Made by a program: the position numbers and the translations under genes | NCBI GenBank assembly: GCA_041392065.1 | Contig: JAWKMU010000005.1 | Location: 124,001 to 188,000, forward strand | Reading direction: 5' to 3' | DNA length: 64,000 bases | Source: CAJQLB01 sp041392065 | Lineage (GTDB): Bacteria; Bacteroidota; Bacteroidia; Flavobacteriales; Flavobacteriaceae | The notes under the pieces: generated by a model | What the model was told of the DNA's origin: nothing | The model's database searches: none | Seen by the model: only the letters and a program-made list of their open reading frames with translations | Shown: positions 16,540-25,252 of the stretch, piece by piece | Numbering within the stretch: position 1 is the first letter of the stretch | Layout: each line of letters opens with the position of its first letter

Positions 16540-17790
16540 CTATAATTGAATTTGGTTATTATTTATAATTCCGTAGACTTTGCCTTTTAGGGTGTGTCCT
16601 TCAAAAATACTGTTTTTAGATTTAGATTGTATCTCTTTTTTTGAGAACGTATAATTGCCATCAGGATTAAATAGGGTTGCATTGAGTTTATTGCCTTTAT
16701 TGATGCTTGATGTTTCAAGTCCAAAACGCTCTTTTCCTTTAGTTAAGAATTTTATTGCTGTTTTAGCCGAAAAAATACTATTTAATGCTCCAAAAGCAGA
16801 CTCTAAACCAATAGTTCCTGGAGTTGCATAGTCAAACTCAATTTTCTTTAATTCGATGTCTAAAGGATTATGGTCTGAAGTTACCATATCAATAGTTCCG
16901 TCTTTTAACCCTAAAATTAAAGCATCAATATCTTGTTGAGTTCTGAGTGGTGGAGTCACTTTGAAATTGGTATCAAAACTGGTTAAGTTTTCATCAGTAA
17001 ACAATAAGTTGTGTATGGCAACACTGCAAGTTACATCTAATTTTTTCTTTTTAGCTTCTCTAATAAGTTCTACAGATTTTGCAGTTGAAATTGTTGGAAT
17101 ATGTAATTTTCCGTTGGTATATTCTAATAAAAATAAGTCTCTTACTATTTGAAGCTCTTCAGCCAGAGCAGGAATTCCTTTTAAACCAATTGAGGTACTC
17201 GTAATATGCTCATTCATGACTCCATTTAAAGCGATAGCATTTTCTTGGGGAAAGGAGCAAACCAAACCATTAAATGTACTGGCATATTGCAAAGCAATTT
17301 TCATGAGATTTGGGTTGGATTGTGCTTTTTTGTAGTCTCCAAAAGCTACAGCTCCAGCTGTTTTCATATCAAACAGTTCTGCTAATTCAGTGCCTTTACT
17401 TTCTTTAGTTAAAGCTCCAATTGGTAATAATGTAACTGCATTGTTTTTAGCTTTGCTCTTTAAAAAAGTCACATCAGAATTGGTGTCAATTACAGGATTG
17501 GTATTGGCATTAATAGCCACAGCTGTAAAACCTGATTTTGCAGCTACTTTAAGTCCGTTAAAAATAGTTTCGCGTTCTTCAAATCCTGGTTCTCCAAAAC
17601 AAACACTACTATCAAACCAACCTTGTGAAATGTGGAGATTATCTAGTTTTATTTCGCGATAATTTTTAAGATTTTTAATGGAATTGGCAATATTTACTAT
17701 GACTCCTTTTTCAACCAAAATATCTTGCTTTTTATTATGATAATCACTCTTCGCGTCAATAATAGTGGCTGATTTTATAAGTACGTTCAT
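16540..17790 (-). CDS. Dihydroorotase-like protein with degenerate metal site
   Basis: A 416-residue amidohydrolase-fold protein that aligns by eye with class I dihydroorotases over its whole length. It keeps landmarks such as ATPGTIGLESAFGAL and TSDHNP (Asp306). At the usual DxHVHLREPG motif it has DSSVCFGEPG (residues 60-69), so both histidines and the substrate-binding arginine are replaced by Ser62, Cys64 and Gly66. At the position of the later CHVST histidine it has Thr233. It therefore probably cannot bind the usual metals. It may be a structural partner of aspartate transcarbamylase, as in some inactive PyrC-like proteins, or have another role. Its start overlaps the stop of the BatA-like gene. 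Confidence 0.85.
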   Translation of the reverse strand: MNVLIKSATIIDAKSDYHNKKQDILVEKGVIVNIANSIKNLKNYREIKLDNLHISQGWFDSSVCFGEPGFEERETIFNGLKVAAKSGFTAVAINANTNPVIDTNSDVTFLKSKAKNNAVTLLPIGALTKESKGTELAELFDMKTAGAVAFGDYKKAQSNPNLMKIALQYASTFNGLVCSFPQENAIALNGVMNEHITSTSIGLKGIPALAEELQIVRDLFLLEYTNGKLHIPTISTAKSVELIREAKKKKLDVTCSVAIHNLLFTDENLTSFDTNFKVTPPLRTQQDIDALILGLKDGTIDMVTSDHNPLDIELKKIEFDYATPGTIGLESAFGALNSIFSAKTAIKFLTKGKERFGLETSSINKGNKLNATLFNPDGNYTFSKKEIQSKSKNSIFEGHTLKGKVYGIINNNQIQL

Positions 17791-19709
17791 TTAAAATATT
17801 TTAAGATGAGCATTTCAATGATTAGAAACAACAATGCAAAAATAACAAACCATTTCCATAGCGCATTATTATTGTTGTCACTTTTTATATCTGTAAGTAA
17901 TTGTGGTAAAGAATTACTAACTCTTACATTTTTTATTTGGCTTAAATCCTGATAGTTTAGATCACTTTCAGAACGATTGTAATTATAGCTTATATGCTCT
18001 ATAGTTTCGTTATTTTTTATAATGGCATAAGTCTGCGCTAATTCTGGAGCTTCGTTGGTTGTGATGGTAACTTTATTAGAAAAAGTTTGCTGCTGTGGAA
18101 TGATTTCAACATCATCATGCTTTAACTTTAAAATGGCGTCTTGTGGCATGGTTGTGTTTACATCAAAGGTGTTAGTTTCGCCAATATGGTAGTACAGTTT
18201 AGGTAATTTTAAGCTTTGCCTTCCAATGTTGTAAATAGTTGGAACGATTAATGGTGAATCCATAAAATTGGAATTATTAGCATTTAATGAAGCAGCAAAG
18301 ATGTAGGTATTCTCACTCTGAACCAAAAATGGCTTATTGTCTTCAAAATTTAAAATAGCACTTTCAGGAGCATTCAATGTATAAAAATTGTGCACTATTG
18401 GATATTGAAAATTAGATATTTGTTTATCGAACACAGCATCAAAAACTGGATGTGAAAAATTAATGGAGGTAATGTTTTTATCAGAAACGGTTTCATTGCT
18501 TAGAGAAGCATTACTAATTGCTGATAAACCTTGATTATAAGAGTTTATATCAGCACCAATAGCAGGAATAATAAGCACAAATCCTCCATTTTTAGTAAAA
18601 CTTTGTAAAGCGTTTGACAATGAAATAGGTATGGATTTTAACTCGTTGAGCACTATTAAATTCTGTTTTGATATATCATTAAAATTTAGCTGATTAGCTG
18701 CAACACTTTGCAAAGCAAATTCATCATCAGTAAAAATTCGTTTTAAATAATTATCATCAGCTTCGTTTATGGCAAGAACATTAATATTTGACCGTTCATT
18801 GATATTAAAAAACAAGGTATTATCAAATTGAAGACTAGCATCATCAATAGTAATTTTGCCATTTATTTTTGCATTATTTGGAATGCTAAAACTTGTGCTT
18901 GTTTTGTTGGTATTGCTCACTGATGATTTAGCTACCAAATTTTCTCCATTGAAAAGCGAAACAGGTAAATTTTCAAGTGCAGCCTTTGTACCATTTAAGT
19001 TTATAGTGAGCTCAATGTTTGTAGCATTCACTTTAGAAATATACAAACTGTCTATGCCAACATTATTTGTATTTACAGGTTTTAGTTGAAGTAGATTGAT
19101 ACTAATAGAACTATCAGCTTGAATTTCGAAAGTATTATCCAATTGCTGAAAATCGGAAACCATCAATAGGTTTTTCTGAGTACTGTTATCTTTACTAAAT
19201 AAGCCTTTTCCTTTTAAGATTACTGCATTGTAATCCAACTGATTTGCACTGTAATCTAATTGTAACAGCTCATTTCTAATGGTTTTAGAATTACTGTTTT
19301 TTAACGTTTTGTTATTGGTAAAAATGCTTACAGTTTTGTTATCATAATTGGCTTCCAGAATATCTTGCACAGCACGTTTTAGCAATTCACCTTGTGCACC
19401 TTTGGCTTGCATGCTAAAAGAATTATCAAGATAAATAACCGTTTCTGTTTTTAGCTTTAAAGCATCGCCTTTTGTAAAATAAGGTTGAGCAAAAGCCAAA
19501 ATAATAGCTGCCAAAAGCAATAATCTTGTAATAAGTGTGAGCCACTTTTTGAGTTGCGAACTTTTTCGTGTTTGAATCGTTACACTTTTTAAAAAAGCAA
19601 CATTGGTAAAATCTATTTTTTGAAAACGTCTAAGCTGAAATAAGTGTACAATAATTGGAATTAGGAGCAGGAGTAAAGCGTAAAGAAGTTCTGGGTGTTT
19701 AAACTGCAT
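17787..19709 (-). CDS. BatA-domain and von Willebrand-like membrane protein
   Basis: A 640-residue protein. The N-terminus is the aerotolerance-type BatA region: FKHPELLYALLLLLIPIIVHLFQLR, then a second helix near residues 60-80. Next comes a domain with ETVIYLDNSFSMQAKG near residue 90, the first metal-site motif (DxSxS) of von Willebrand A domains, here as DNSFS. The long middle is probably periplasmic and strand-rich. A last membrane helix lies near residues 617-637. Relatives are common in Bacteroidota; function is not established. It overlaps the dihydroorotase-like gene by four bases. Confidence 0.85.
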   Translation of the reverse strand: MQFKHPELLYALLLLLIPIIVHLFQLRRFQKIDFTNVAFLKSVTIQTRKSSQLKKWLTLITRLLLLAAIILAFAQPYFTKGDALKLKTETVIYLDNSFSMQAKGAQGELLKRAVQDILEANYDNKTVSIFTNNKTLKNSNSKTIRNELLQLDYSANQLDYNAVILKGKGLFSKDNSTQKNLLMVSDFQQLDNTFEIQADSSISINLLQLKPVNTNNVGIDSLYISKVNATNIELTINLNGTKAALENLPVSLFNGENLVAKSSVSNTNKTSTSFSIPNNAKINGKITIDDASLQFDNTLFFNINERSNINVLAINEADDNYLKRIFTDDEFALQSVAANQLNFNDISKQNLIVLNELKSIPISLSNALQSFTKNGGFVLIIPAIGADINSYNQGLSAISNASLSNETVSDKNITSINFSHPVFDAVFDKQISNFQYPIVHNFYTLNAPESAILNFEDNKPFLVQSENTYIFAASLNANNSNFMDSPLIVPTIYNIGRQSLKLPKLYYHIGETNTFDVNTTMPQDAILKLKHDDVEIIPQQQTFSNKVTITTNEAPELAQTYAIIKNNETIEHISYNYNRSESDLNYQDLSQIKNVRVSNSLPQLLTDIKSDNNNNALWKWFVIFALLFLIIEMLILKYFK

Positions 19710-19726
19710 TCCAATAATTGATTTGT

Positions 19727-19734
19727 CAAATATA
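19727..19734 (-). promoter_or_regulatory. -7 element upstream of the BatA-like gene
   Basis: On the minus strand this reads TATATTTG, 17 bases before the start of the BatA-like gene. It would drive the transcript running through the dihydroorotase-like, DUF4870-like and esterase genes. Confidence 0.45.
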
Positions 19735-19795
19735 GAAAATGCGAATAGATAAATTAAAACGTGTTCGGAGAATTTTAACTTTTTGAACTAATCTT

Positions 19796-20803
19796 CTAAC
19801 AAAAGAAAAAATAATCGACCATCGACTCCATTTTTTGGGCATTCAAGTAAGCTTTTATTTCTTTTTGTGCTTTTGGGTTTGCAACTGTAATAATGCTCTG
19901 AGGATTTTTTATACTTTCTAAGTGTTTAAAATCATGAAGTTCTTGGTCATAAATATGCTTGCCAATTTTTTTTGGGTTATCGCAAATCCAAATAAAACTT
20001 ACTTGATGTTCAATTAAATAATTAGCAGCATATTTTCCTTTGTGTCCAGCTCCCCAAATCACTAATGTTTTTTCTTTATTAAGATGCAATTGTATAAAAT
20101 AATGAAGCTTTAGTTCAAGCATCATGTCGTGGGAATAATTGTTTTGCGTTCTTGACGTTCTATAACTGTAATCTCTCCAATAATGCAGTAATTTTGTAGA
20201 TGGAATACATTTTAATTGATGTTTATAAAAACGAAAAACCAAGTCATAATCCTCAGGATATAAGTCATAATTAAAAGCTCCACATCTTTCAAAATCATCT
20301 CTATAAACCATCCAACAAGGTGAAGCAATAACACATTCTTTAAAGATTTCTGAATAGTTAATTCCTTGCTTTGTAAGTCTGTTAAGCCATGATTGGTATT
20401 TGTTATAGCCATCACTAATACCTTCATCTGAAAAATATTTTACTAAACCCAAAGCAACATGACCTTTACCATGAGCATTTAAATCGTTGCTCATGGTTTC
20501 AAGTTTGTCAATAACCATAATATCATCACTATCCATTCTGGTTATAAAAACTCCTTTACTTTTTGAGTAAGCTAATTTTAAGGCGTCTATAATACCATTA
20601 CCAGAATTTTTATAAAGATGAAATCGAGAATCTTCTTCAGCAAAACTTTTTACAATAGAAAAACTATTGTCTGTTGAATGGTCATCAACTATATTAACTT
20701 CCCAGTTGGTATAAGTTTGACTTACTATGGATTGCAAACATTCAGCAATAAAAACAGATGTATTTTTAAAAGGAATAAGAATGCTTATAAGTTGGTTTTG
20801 CAT
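19796..20803 (-). CDS. Glycosyltransferase family 2 with C-terminal Rossmann-like domain
   Basis: A 335-residue protein. Residues 1-240 form a GT-A domain: ISILIPFKNTSVFIAECLQS at the start, VDDHSTDNS near residue 40, and the metal-binding DxD as MDSDD near residue 97. Residues about 248-335 form a separate domain with VIWGAGHKGKYAANYL, a GxGxxG dinucleotide-type loop, then IWICDNPKKIGK. This resembles the N-terminal sugar-nucleotide binding part of PglD-like proteins. It is one base after the sialidase-fold gene, so all three minus-strand genes here form an operon. Confidence 0.85.
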   Translation of the reverse strand: MQNQLISILIPFKNTSVFIAECLQSIVSQTYTNWEVNIVDDHSTDNSFSIVKSFAEEDSRFHLYKNSGNGIIDALKLAYSKSKGVFITRMDSDDIMVIDKLETMSNDLNAHGKGHVALGLVKYFSDEGISDGYNKYQSWLNRLTKQGINYSEIFKECVIASPCWMVYRDDFERCGAFNYDLYPEDYDLVFRFYKHQLKCIPSTKLLHYWRDYSYRTSRTQNNYSHDMMLELKLHYFIQLHLNKEKTLVIWGAGHKGKYAANYLIEHQVSFIWICDNPKKIGKHIYDQELHDFKHLESIKNPQSIITVANPKAQKEIKAYLNAQKMESMVDYFFFC

Positions 20804-20804
20804 A

Positions 20805-22034
20805 CTATTCTTTTATGGCATCTAGCAAAATTTTAGCAGATTTTACTTCAAGATAATCACCAACAGATGTCCAAGCCATATAAACAAAATCATCTTTTAC
20901 AACCATTCTTGGGAATCCACTAGACCTGCTATTGGCAGTTTCTGAAACTATGAATGGTATAGAAACATTTCCATCTTGCCTAATATGCTGCAAGATAATA
21001 ACAGATTCTCCTTCTTTACTGTCCATGCTACTTACTATTGCAGAGCCATCATCCAATAATTCTATGTCTAATCGTCCCATAATAGTTTCTTGAGCAATGG
21101 TTATTGGAGCATTAAACGTATTTCCATTATCGTTTGAAAAAGCCACTTTTACCTTTGGAGCATTATTTGCAATTGTAAACCAAGTGACTGCAACAATATT
21201 GTCTTTGGCTGAAATTGCTGGACCATTTACAGGACAACCTGTAATATTCCAGTTATCATTAAATACTGGCTTAGGTTCTGTCCAGCTTCCATTAACATGT
21301 TTTACATAATAAGTGTCTCGCATTTCATCATCAGAGCGATTTCTATATACAACTATTGGACCTTCTTCAGTCATTGCTACATCAGTTTGACAGCAATCGC
21401 AAACTCTATTATCTAGTAAATGCTCTTCAATAAGTTCACCTTTTTTATTAAAAACAGCACTTCTCAATGTCATTTGAGCAGCAATTGTGGAATCTGTTTC
21501 GGCATAAGCCATTTGTCTTCCATCTAACCAAATAGCTAAATAACTGTTTTTGTCAATGGCTACTTTACTTACAAAGCCATGTTCTGTATTGGTATTATCA
21601 GAATGTGGTTTAAAGGCTTCATTCCATGTTTCTCCATTATCTGTAGATTGGATTAATTTCACATCATAAGCATAAGTATCATCTGCACTTTTCTCTAAAT
21701 AGTGAGCAGAAAGATTAGATTCTCCAAAAGATGTGATAGAAGGGAAGTCTGCCCAATTTACAAACCAACCTTTGCCTTTTGTAATGGTTTTTGGTGGTGA
21801 CCATTCGTTGTTTTTAAGGGTTGAAAATTTTAAATGACTCACAGTATCTTTGTCATTTTCAATCCAACTTAAATAAATATTGCCATCATTGGTTTTATGA
21901 AGACTAGGTTCAGAACTATTTAAACCAGTAGGAACTGCAAGAAAACTCACAGTTTCTACTGTTTTAGACTTACAAGCATTGATGCTTATTAATAATATTC
22001 CAACACTAATAAAGGTTAGAAATTGTTTTTGCAT
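20805..22034 (-). CDS. Sialidase-fold (BNR repeat) lipoprotein
   Basis: A 409-residue lipoprotein with lipobox INAC (Cys21). The body shows Asp-box-like repeats, for example STDNGETWNE and SNDNGNTFNA, and strand-rich repeats typical of a six-bladed beta-propeller. A cysteine pair, CDCC, near residue 216 may bind a metal or form a disulfide. True sialidases have an N-terminal RIP motif and an arginine triad, which I cannot establish here, so I call only the fold. It lies two bases after the S10 peptidase gene. Confidence 0.78.
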   Translation of the reverse strand: MQKQFLTFISVGILLISINACKSKTVETVSFLAVPTGLNSSEPSLHKTNDGNIYLSWIENDKDTVSHLKFSTLKNNEWSPPKTITKGKGWFVNWADFPSITSFGESNLSAHYLEKSADDTYAYDVKLIQSTDNGETWNEAFKPHSDNTNTEHGFVSKVAIDKNSYLAIWLDGRQMAYAETDSTIAAQMTLRSAVFNKKGELIEEHLLDNRVCDCCQTDVAMTEEGPIVVYRNRSDDEMRDTYYVKHVNGSWTEPKPVFNDNWNITGCPVNGPAISAKDNIVAVTWFTIANNAPKVKVAFSNDNGNTFNAPITIAQETIMGRLDIELLDDGSAIVSSMDSKEGESVIILQHIRQDGNVSIPFIVSETANSRSSGFPRMVVKDDFVYMAWTSVGDYLEVKSAKILLDAIKE

Positions 22035-22036
22035 AT

Positions 22037-23527
22037 TTAATATTTTGCTGGTTTACCATTTGCAGAAGATTTTTTAATAAACTCTCTTAAATCTTCGTTA
22101 GCTTGTATTAAATCTTCATGTCTTAAATACATCATGTGTCCACTTCTGTAGCCTTTAAAACTCATTCTATCTTTCATTTTTCCACTTGGATCAATTTGAG
22201 ATAAAGTGTACTTAGCTGTAAAATAGGTTGTGGCTCCATCATAATAACCAGATTGGTTAAGCACATGTAAATAAGGATTAGACGCCATCGCTTGTCTTAA
22301 TCCATCACGTACTTCATTATCACTATTATCCCAAGGTCTAACAGGACCAAACATGTTGTATTTTACATCAGTATCAAATTTTAATTCGGTTTTGATGTAG
22401 TGATTTATTGCTGGAGTAAACGAGTGCAGCCAAGATGTTAACTCAGCACTGTAATCTGGACTCATGCCAGCTTCCATTCGGTCAATACCCAAATATCTTG
22501 AATCTAAACGACCAATAGTTTGTCCTGTTTTATCGCGTAACAATTCTTTCCAGAAAAAATTATTTGGTACTACTAAGTTATGTTGTAGGATAACTTTTTT
22601 ACTCATTCCTGTATAGTATGAATACTTTTCTGCAACATTATTACGCTCTGCATCAGAAATAAAACCACCTTTTGCAATGGCAGGTAATAATGAATTTATG
22701 GCATAGTCTTCAACCTCAGGTAAAACGTCAGTTAAATCTTTACTTTGTAAAGCGGAAGGCAACATTTTATGATACCAAGCAGCAGCAGTTTTGTAAGGCA
22801 AATCTAAAGCTGAGTATTCTGGTTGGCCATCTGTGTTATAAGCGTTGTAGTCTGCTGGAGACACTAAAATTACACCATTTAAGTACATCCATTGAGAACT
22901 TTGCAATTCGTTTGAAAGTCCCATTACACGTGTTCCACCATAACTTTCTCCAATAATGTATTTTGGAGATTCCCAACGATTATGGCGTGATACAAACGTA
23001 TTAACCCATTCTGCTAAGTATTTAATATCTGCATTAATTCCGAAAAATTCTTTCTTATCTGGCATTTTTCCATCTTTATCAGGAACCATACGAGAATAGC
23101 CTGTGTTTACAGGATTTACAAATACAATATCTGCAACATCAATAATGGAGTATGGATTGTTTCTAAATCCATAAGGTTGAACAGGATAACCTTCGTCATC
23201 AATGTTTAAAATACGTGGACCTGTGTAAGCAACGTGCATCCAAACAGATGCAGAACCTGGACCTCCATTAAATGAAATGATTAAAGGTCTGCTTGCTCTA
23301 TCTTTTATATTATTTCTGGTGTAATAGGTGTAGTACAGTGTTGCGTGAGGATCACCATTATCATTCCAAACAGGCTGCATTCCAGTTTCGGCAGTATACG
23401 AAAAACTCTGACCCTTAACAGTAGTATTATGTGTTGTAATAACCATTGTGTCTACTGGAATTGTTCTGCTTTGCGCAAATACACTTACAACTCCAAAAAG
23501 AAGTAGGAGTGAAAAGATTTTTTTCAT
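22037..23527 (-). CDS. Secreted serine carboxypeptidase-like protein (peptidase S10)
   Basis: A 496-residue protein with a signal peptide (cleavage after about residue 18, VFAQ). Hallmarks of S10 peptidases are the oxyanion segment SFNGGPGSASVWMH, the nucleophile motif GESYGGTR with Ser195, and the C-terminal histidine in YRSGHMMYL. The aspartate is expected in the NQSGYYDGAT segment. It should remove C-terminal residues from peptides in the periplasm. It is the first gene of an operon with the sialidase-fold lipoprotein and a glycosyltransferase. Confidence 0.9.
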   Translation of the reverse strand: MKKIFSLLLLFGVVSVFAQSRTIPVDTMVITTHNTTVKGQSFSYTAETGMQPVWNDNGDPHATLYYTYYTRNNIKDRASRPLIISFNGGPGSASVWMHVAYTGPRILNIDDEGYPVQPYGFRNNPYSIIDVADIVFVNPVNTGYSRMVPDKDGKMPDKKEFFGINADIKYLAEWVNTFVSRHNRWESPKYIIGESYGGTRVMGLSNELQSSQWMYLNGVILVSPADYNAYNTDGQPEYSALDLPYKTAAAWYHKMLPSALQSKDLTDVLPEVEDYAINSLLPAIAKGGFISDAERNNVAEKYSYYTGMSKKVILQHNLVVPNNFFWKELLRDKTGQTIGRLDSRYLGIDRMEAGMSPDYSAELTSWLHSFTPAINHYIKTELKFDTDVKYNMFGPVRPWDNSDNEVRDGLRQAMASNPYLHVLNQSGYYDGATTYFTAKYTLSQIDPSGKMKDRMSFKGYRSGHMMYLRHEDLIQANEDLREFIKKSSANGKPAKY

Positions 23528-23584
23528 TTTGGTTGGTTTTTTAGTTAAAGTGTTAAAGGTAGTTAAAGGCTTTTAATTTATGTG

Positions 23585-24349
23585 TTAAAATTTCTCAAAA
23601 GCTCCAAGACCAAATAGAGCAAAATCATACTTTACAGGATCGTTTACATCTAATTTTCTAAGAGATGTGTCTAACTCAGCAAGGGCTTTAGCATCATTTT
23701 GTTTTCTGGAAAGCAATCCTAATTTTCTGGCTATATTGCCAGAGTGAACATCAAGAGGACAAGAAATTTGGCTAGGAGAGAGGCTTTTCCAAATGCCAAA
23801 ATCGACACCTTTTTTGTCGTTTCTAACCATCCATCTTAAGTACATATTAATGCGTTTTGCTGCTGAATTTTTTAAAGGATCGCTAATATGTTTTTGAGTT
23901 CTTGATTGATGCGGAATTTCAAAAAATACAGTTTTAAAATGATGAATACCCTCTTGCATGGAATTTGGTTTGGCATATTTGGCAAACACAGCTTCTAAGC
24001 CATTATGATTTTTGTAAATATGATGAAGGCTTTTGATAAACTGAATAAAATCTTGTCCATTAAAAGTTCTGTGAACAAATGGTTGCAAGGATTCTAAGTC
24101 TTTGTTTTTGTGATTTAACACAAAATCATGAGGTGATTGCTCTAGTAATTGCATCATTTTGTTAGCATTATTAATGATACTTTTTCTATTTCCCCAAGCT
24201 ATAGTTGCAGTTAAAAAACCAGTAATTTCAATATCTTCTTTTTTTGAAAATTGATGCGGAATCTGAATAGGATCGCTCTCAATAAACTTGCTGTTATTGT
24301 ATTGCTCAACCTTTGTGTCTAGGAATTCTTTAAGCTCAGAGTGTGTCAA
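23585..24349 (-). CDS. TIGR02757 family protein
   Basis: A 254-residue soluble protein starting at TTG 24349; the only upstream ATG is followed at once by a stop. It contains ITGFLTATIAWGNRKSIINNA near residue 40, and near the C-terminus ISCPLDVHSGNIARKLGLL, the hallmarks of the TIGR02757 family. The family resembles DNA glycosylases of the helix-hairpin-helix kind in the last part, but its activity is not known to me. A diverged copy of its first 40 codons lies at 25052-25174, beyond a membrane-protein gene. Confidence 0.85.
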   Translation of the reverse strand: MTHSELKEFLDTKVEQYNNSKFIESDPIQIPHQFSKKEDIEITGFLTATIAWGNRKSIINNANKMMQLLEQSPHDFVLNHKNKDLESLQPFVHRTFNGQDFIQFIKSLHHIYKNHNGLEAVFAKYAKPNSMQEGIHHFKTVFFEIPHQSRTQKHISDPLKNSAAKRINMYLRWMVRNDKKGVDFGIWKSLSPSQISCPLDVHSGNIARKLGLLSRKQNDAKALAELDTSLRKLDVNDPVKYDFALFGLGAFEKF

Positions 24350-24364
24350 GTAGTTAATAACTTT
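24231..24364. repeat. Direct repeat R1 (5' end of the TIGR02757 gene)
   Basis: Aligned without gaps to 25056-25189, it has 120 identical bases of 134 by my manual count, with a constant offset of 825. It covers the first 40 codons of the gene and about 15 bases upstream of it. Confidence 0.9.
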
Positions 24365-24384
24365 TTAGTTAAGGCATTGAAATA

Positions 24385-24392
24385 CAAAGATA
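24385..24392 (-). promoter_or_regulatory. Possible -7 element for the TIGR02757 gene
   Basis: On the minus strand this reads TATCTTTG, 35 bases before the TTG start. It lies just outside R1, so the second copy of the repeat lacks it. Confidence 0.35.
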
Positions 24393-24449
24393 AAAAAGTT
24401 AAATTTCTTTGCCCTTCATTATTGATTGTCTCACATAAATATTAAGTAA

Positions 24450-25040
24450 ATGAAAACACAGTTACAAGAAAAATTTTGGATGGTTTCAATGATAGTTGCT
24501 CCGATATTATTGGCAATAAGCCAATTTTATTGGATAGATGGAATTCTAACTTCAACAGCAGGTGCATTACAAGTTTTGTCATTTTTATTTTGGATTTTTG
24601 CATTTCAAGGAATGTTTAATCAAATAAAAGATGATTATCCAAAGTATGCAATTTTTGGTTTTTTCCTTGCTGTATATGGCTGCCTTGCTGGAAACAATTT
24701 TGGAGTTGATGGTATTTTTATTGATGCCTTTAAGGATACTTTTCCTGACTCTTCTCAGCACTTCAATGGTAAAATAGGAGCAGGATCATTTGTTGCTTTT
24801 TTTATTCCTGGAGCACTTGCTCCACTCAATTGGTTAATTCTAGGATTATTGTTTGTAATTAAAAAGAAAATACCTATTTGGTTAGGTTTAATGCTAATGA
24901 TTTCAGCTGTTGGTTTTCCATTATCAAGAATACCAAGAATTGATTGGTTAGCACACTTGGATAATGCATTGCTTTTATGCAGTATGATAGCAATAGCATT
25001 TATTTTTTATGGTAAAAAGAATAAAGAACTTAGCGAGTAA
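24450..25040 (+). CDS. Hydrophobic membrane protein of unknown function
   Basis: A 196-residue protein with about five or six membrane segments and a short charged tail, KKNKELSE. It is strongly hydrophobic (YWIDGILTSTAGALQVLSFLF near residue 30). I do not recognise a named family. The gene is the only one between two 134-bp direct repeats that derive from the neighbouring TIGR02757 gene, which points to a recent insertion or duplication event. Confidence 0.75.
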   Translation: MKTQLQEKFWMVSMIVAPILLAISQFYWIDGILTSTAGALQVLSFLFWIFAFQGMFNQIKDDYPKYAIFGFFLAVYGCLAGNNFGVDGIFIDAFKDTFPDSSQHFNGKIGAGSFVAFFIPGALAPLNWLILGLLFVIKKKIPIWLGLMLMISAVGFPLSRIPRIDWLAHLDNALLLCSMIAIAFIFYGKKNKELSE

Positions 25041-25051
25041 AAATTAAAAAT

Positions 25052-25174
25052 TTAGATGTCTTCCTTTTTTAAAAATTGATGCGGAATTTGAATAGGATCG
25101 CTCTCAATAAAGGTGGTGTTATTGTATTGCTCAACTTTGGTATCTAGAAAATCTTTAAACTCAGAGTGTGTCAA
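25052..25174 (-). pseudogene. Truncated copy of the TIGR02757 gene start
   Basis: From a TTG at 25174 this encodes 40 residues starting MTHSEFKDFLDTKVEQYNN, closely matching the start of the intact gene, and then meets TAA at 25052-25054. The rest of the gene is absent. Its homologous upstream region is only about 15 bases, and the promoter is missing. It is best read as a relic. Confidence 0.85.
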
Positions 25175-25189
25175 GTGGTTAATAACTTT
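25056..25189. repeat. Direct repeat R2 (relic copy)
   Basis: This is the partner of R1, about 90% identical and in the same orientation, 825 bases away. Together R1 and R2 flank the membrane-protein gene. Confidence 0.9.
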
Positions 25190-25252
25190 AATTTAAATGC
25201 TAAGATAAAAAAAGTAATTTCGCTCATAATTTATTTTAAATAATTAAAGGAA

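Noticed and set aside
24231..25189. An insertion sequence flanked by terminal repeats
   Set aside because: The repeats are direct, not inverted, and derive from the coding sequence of a neighbouring gene. There is no transposase between them.
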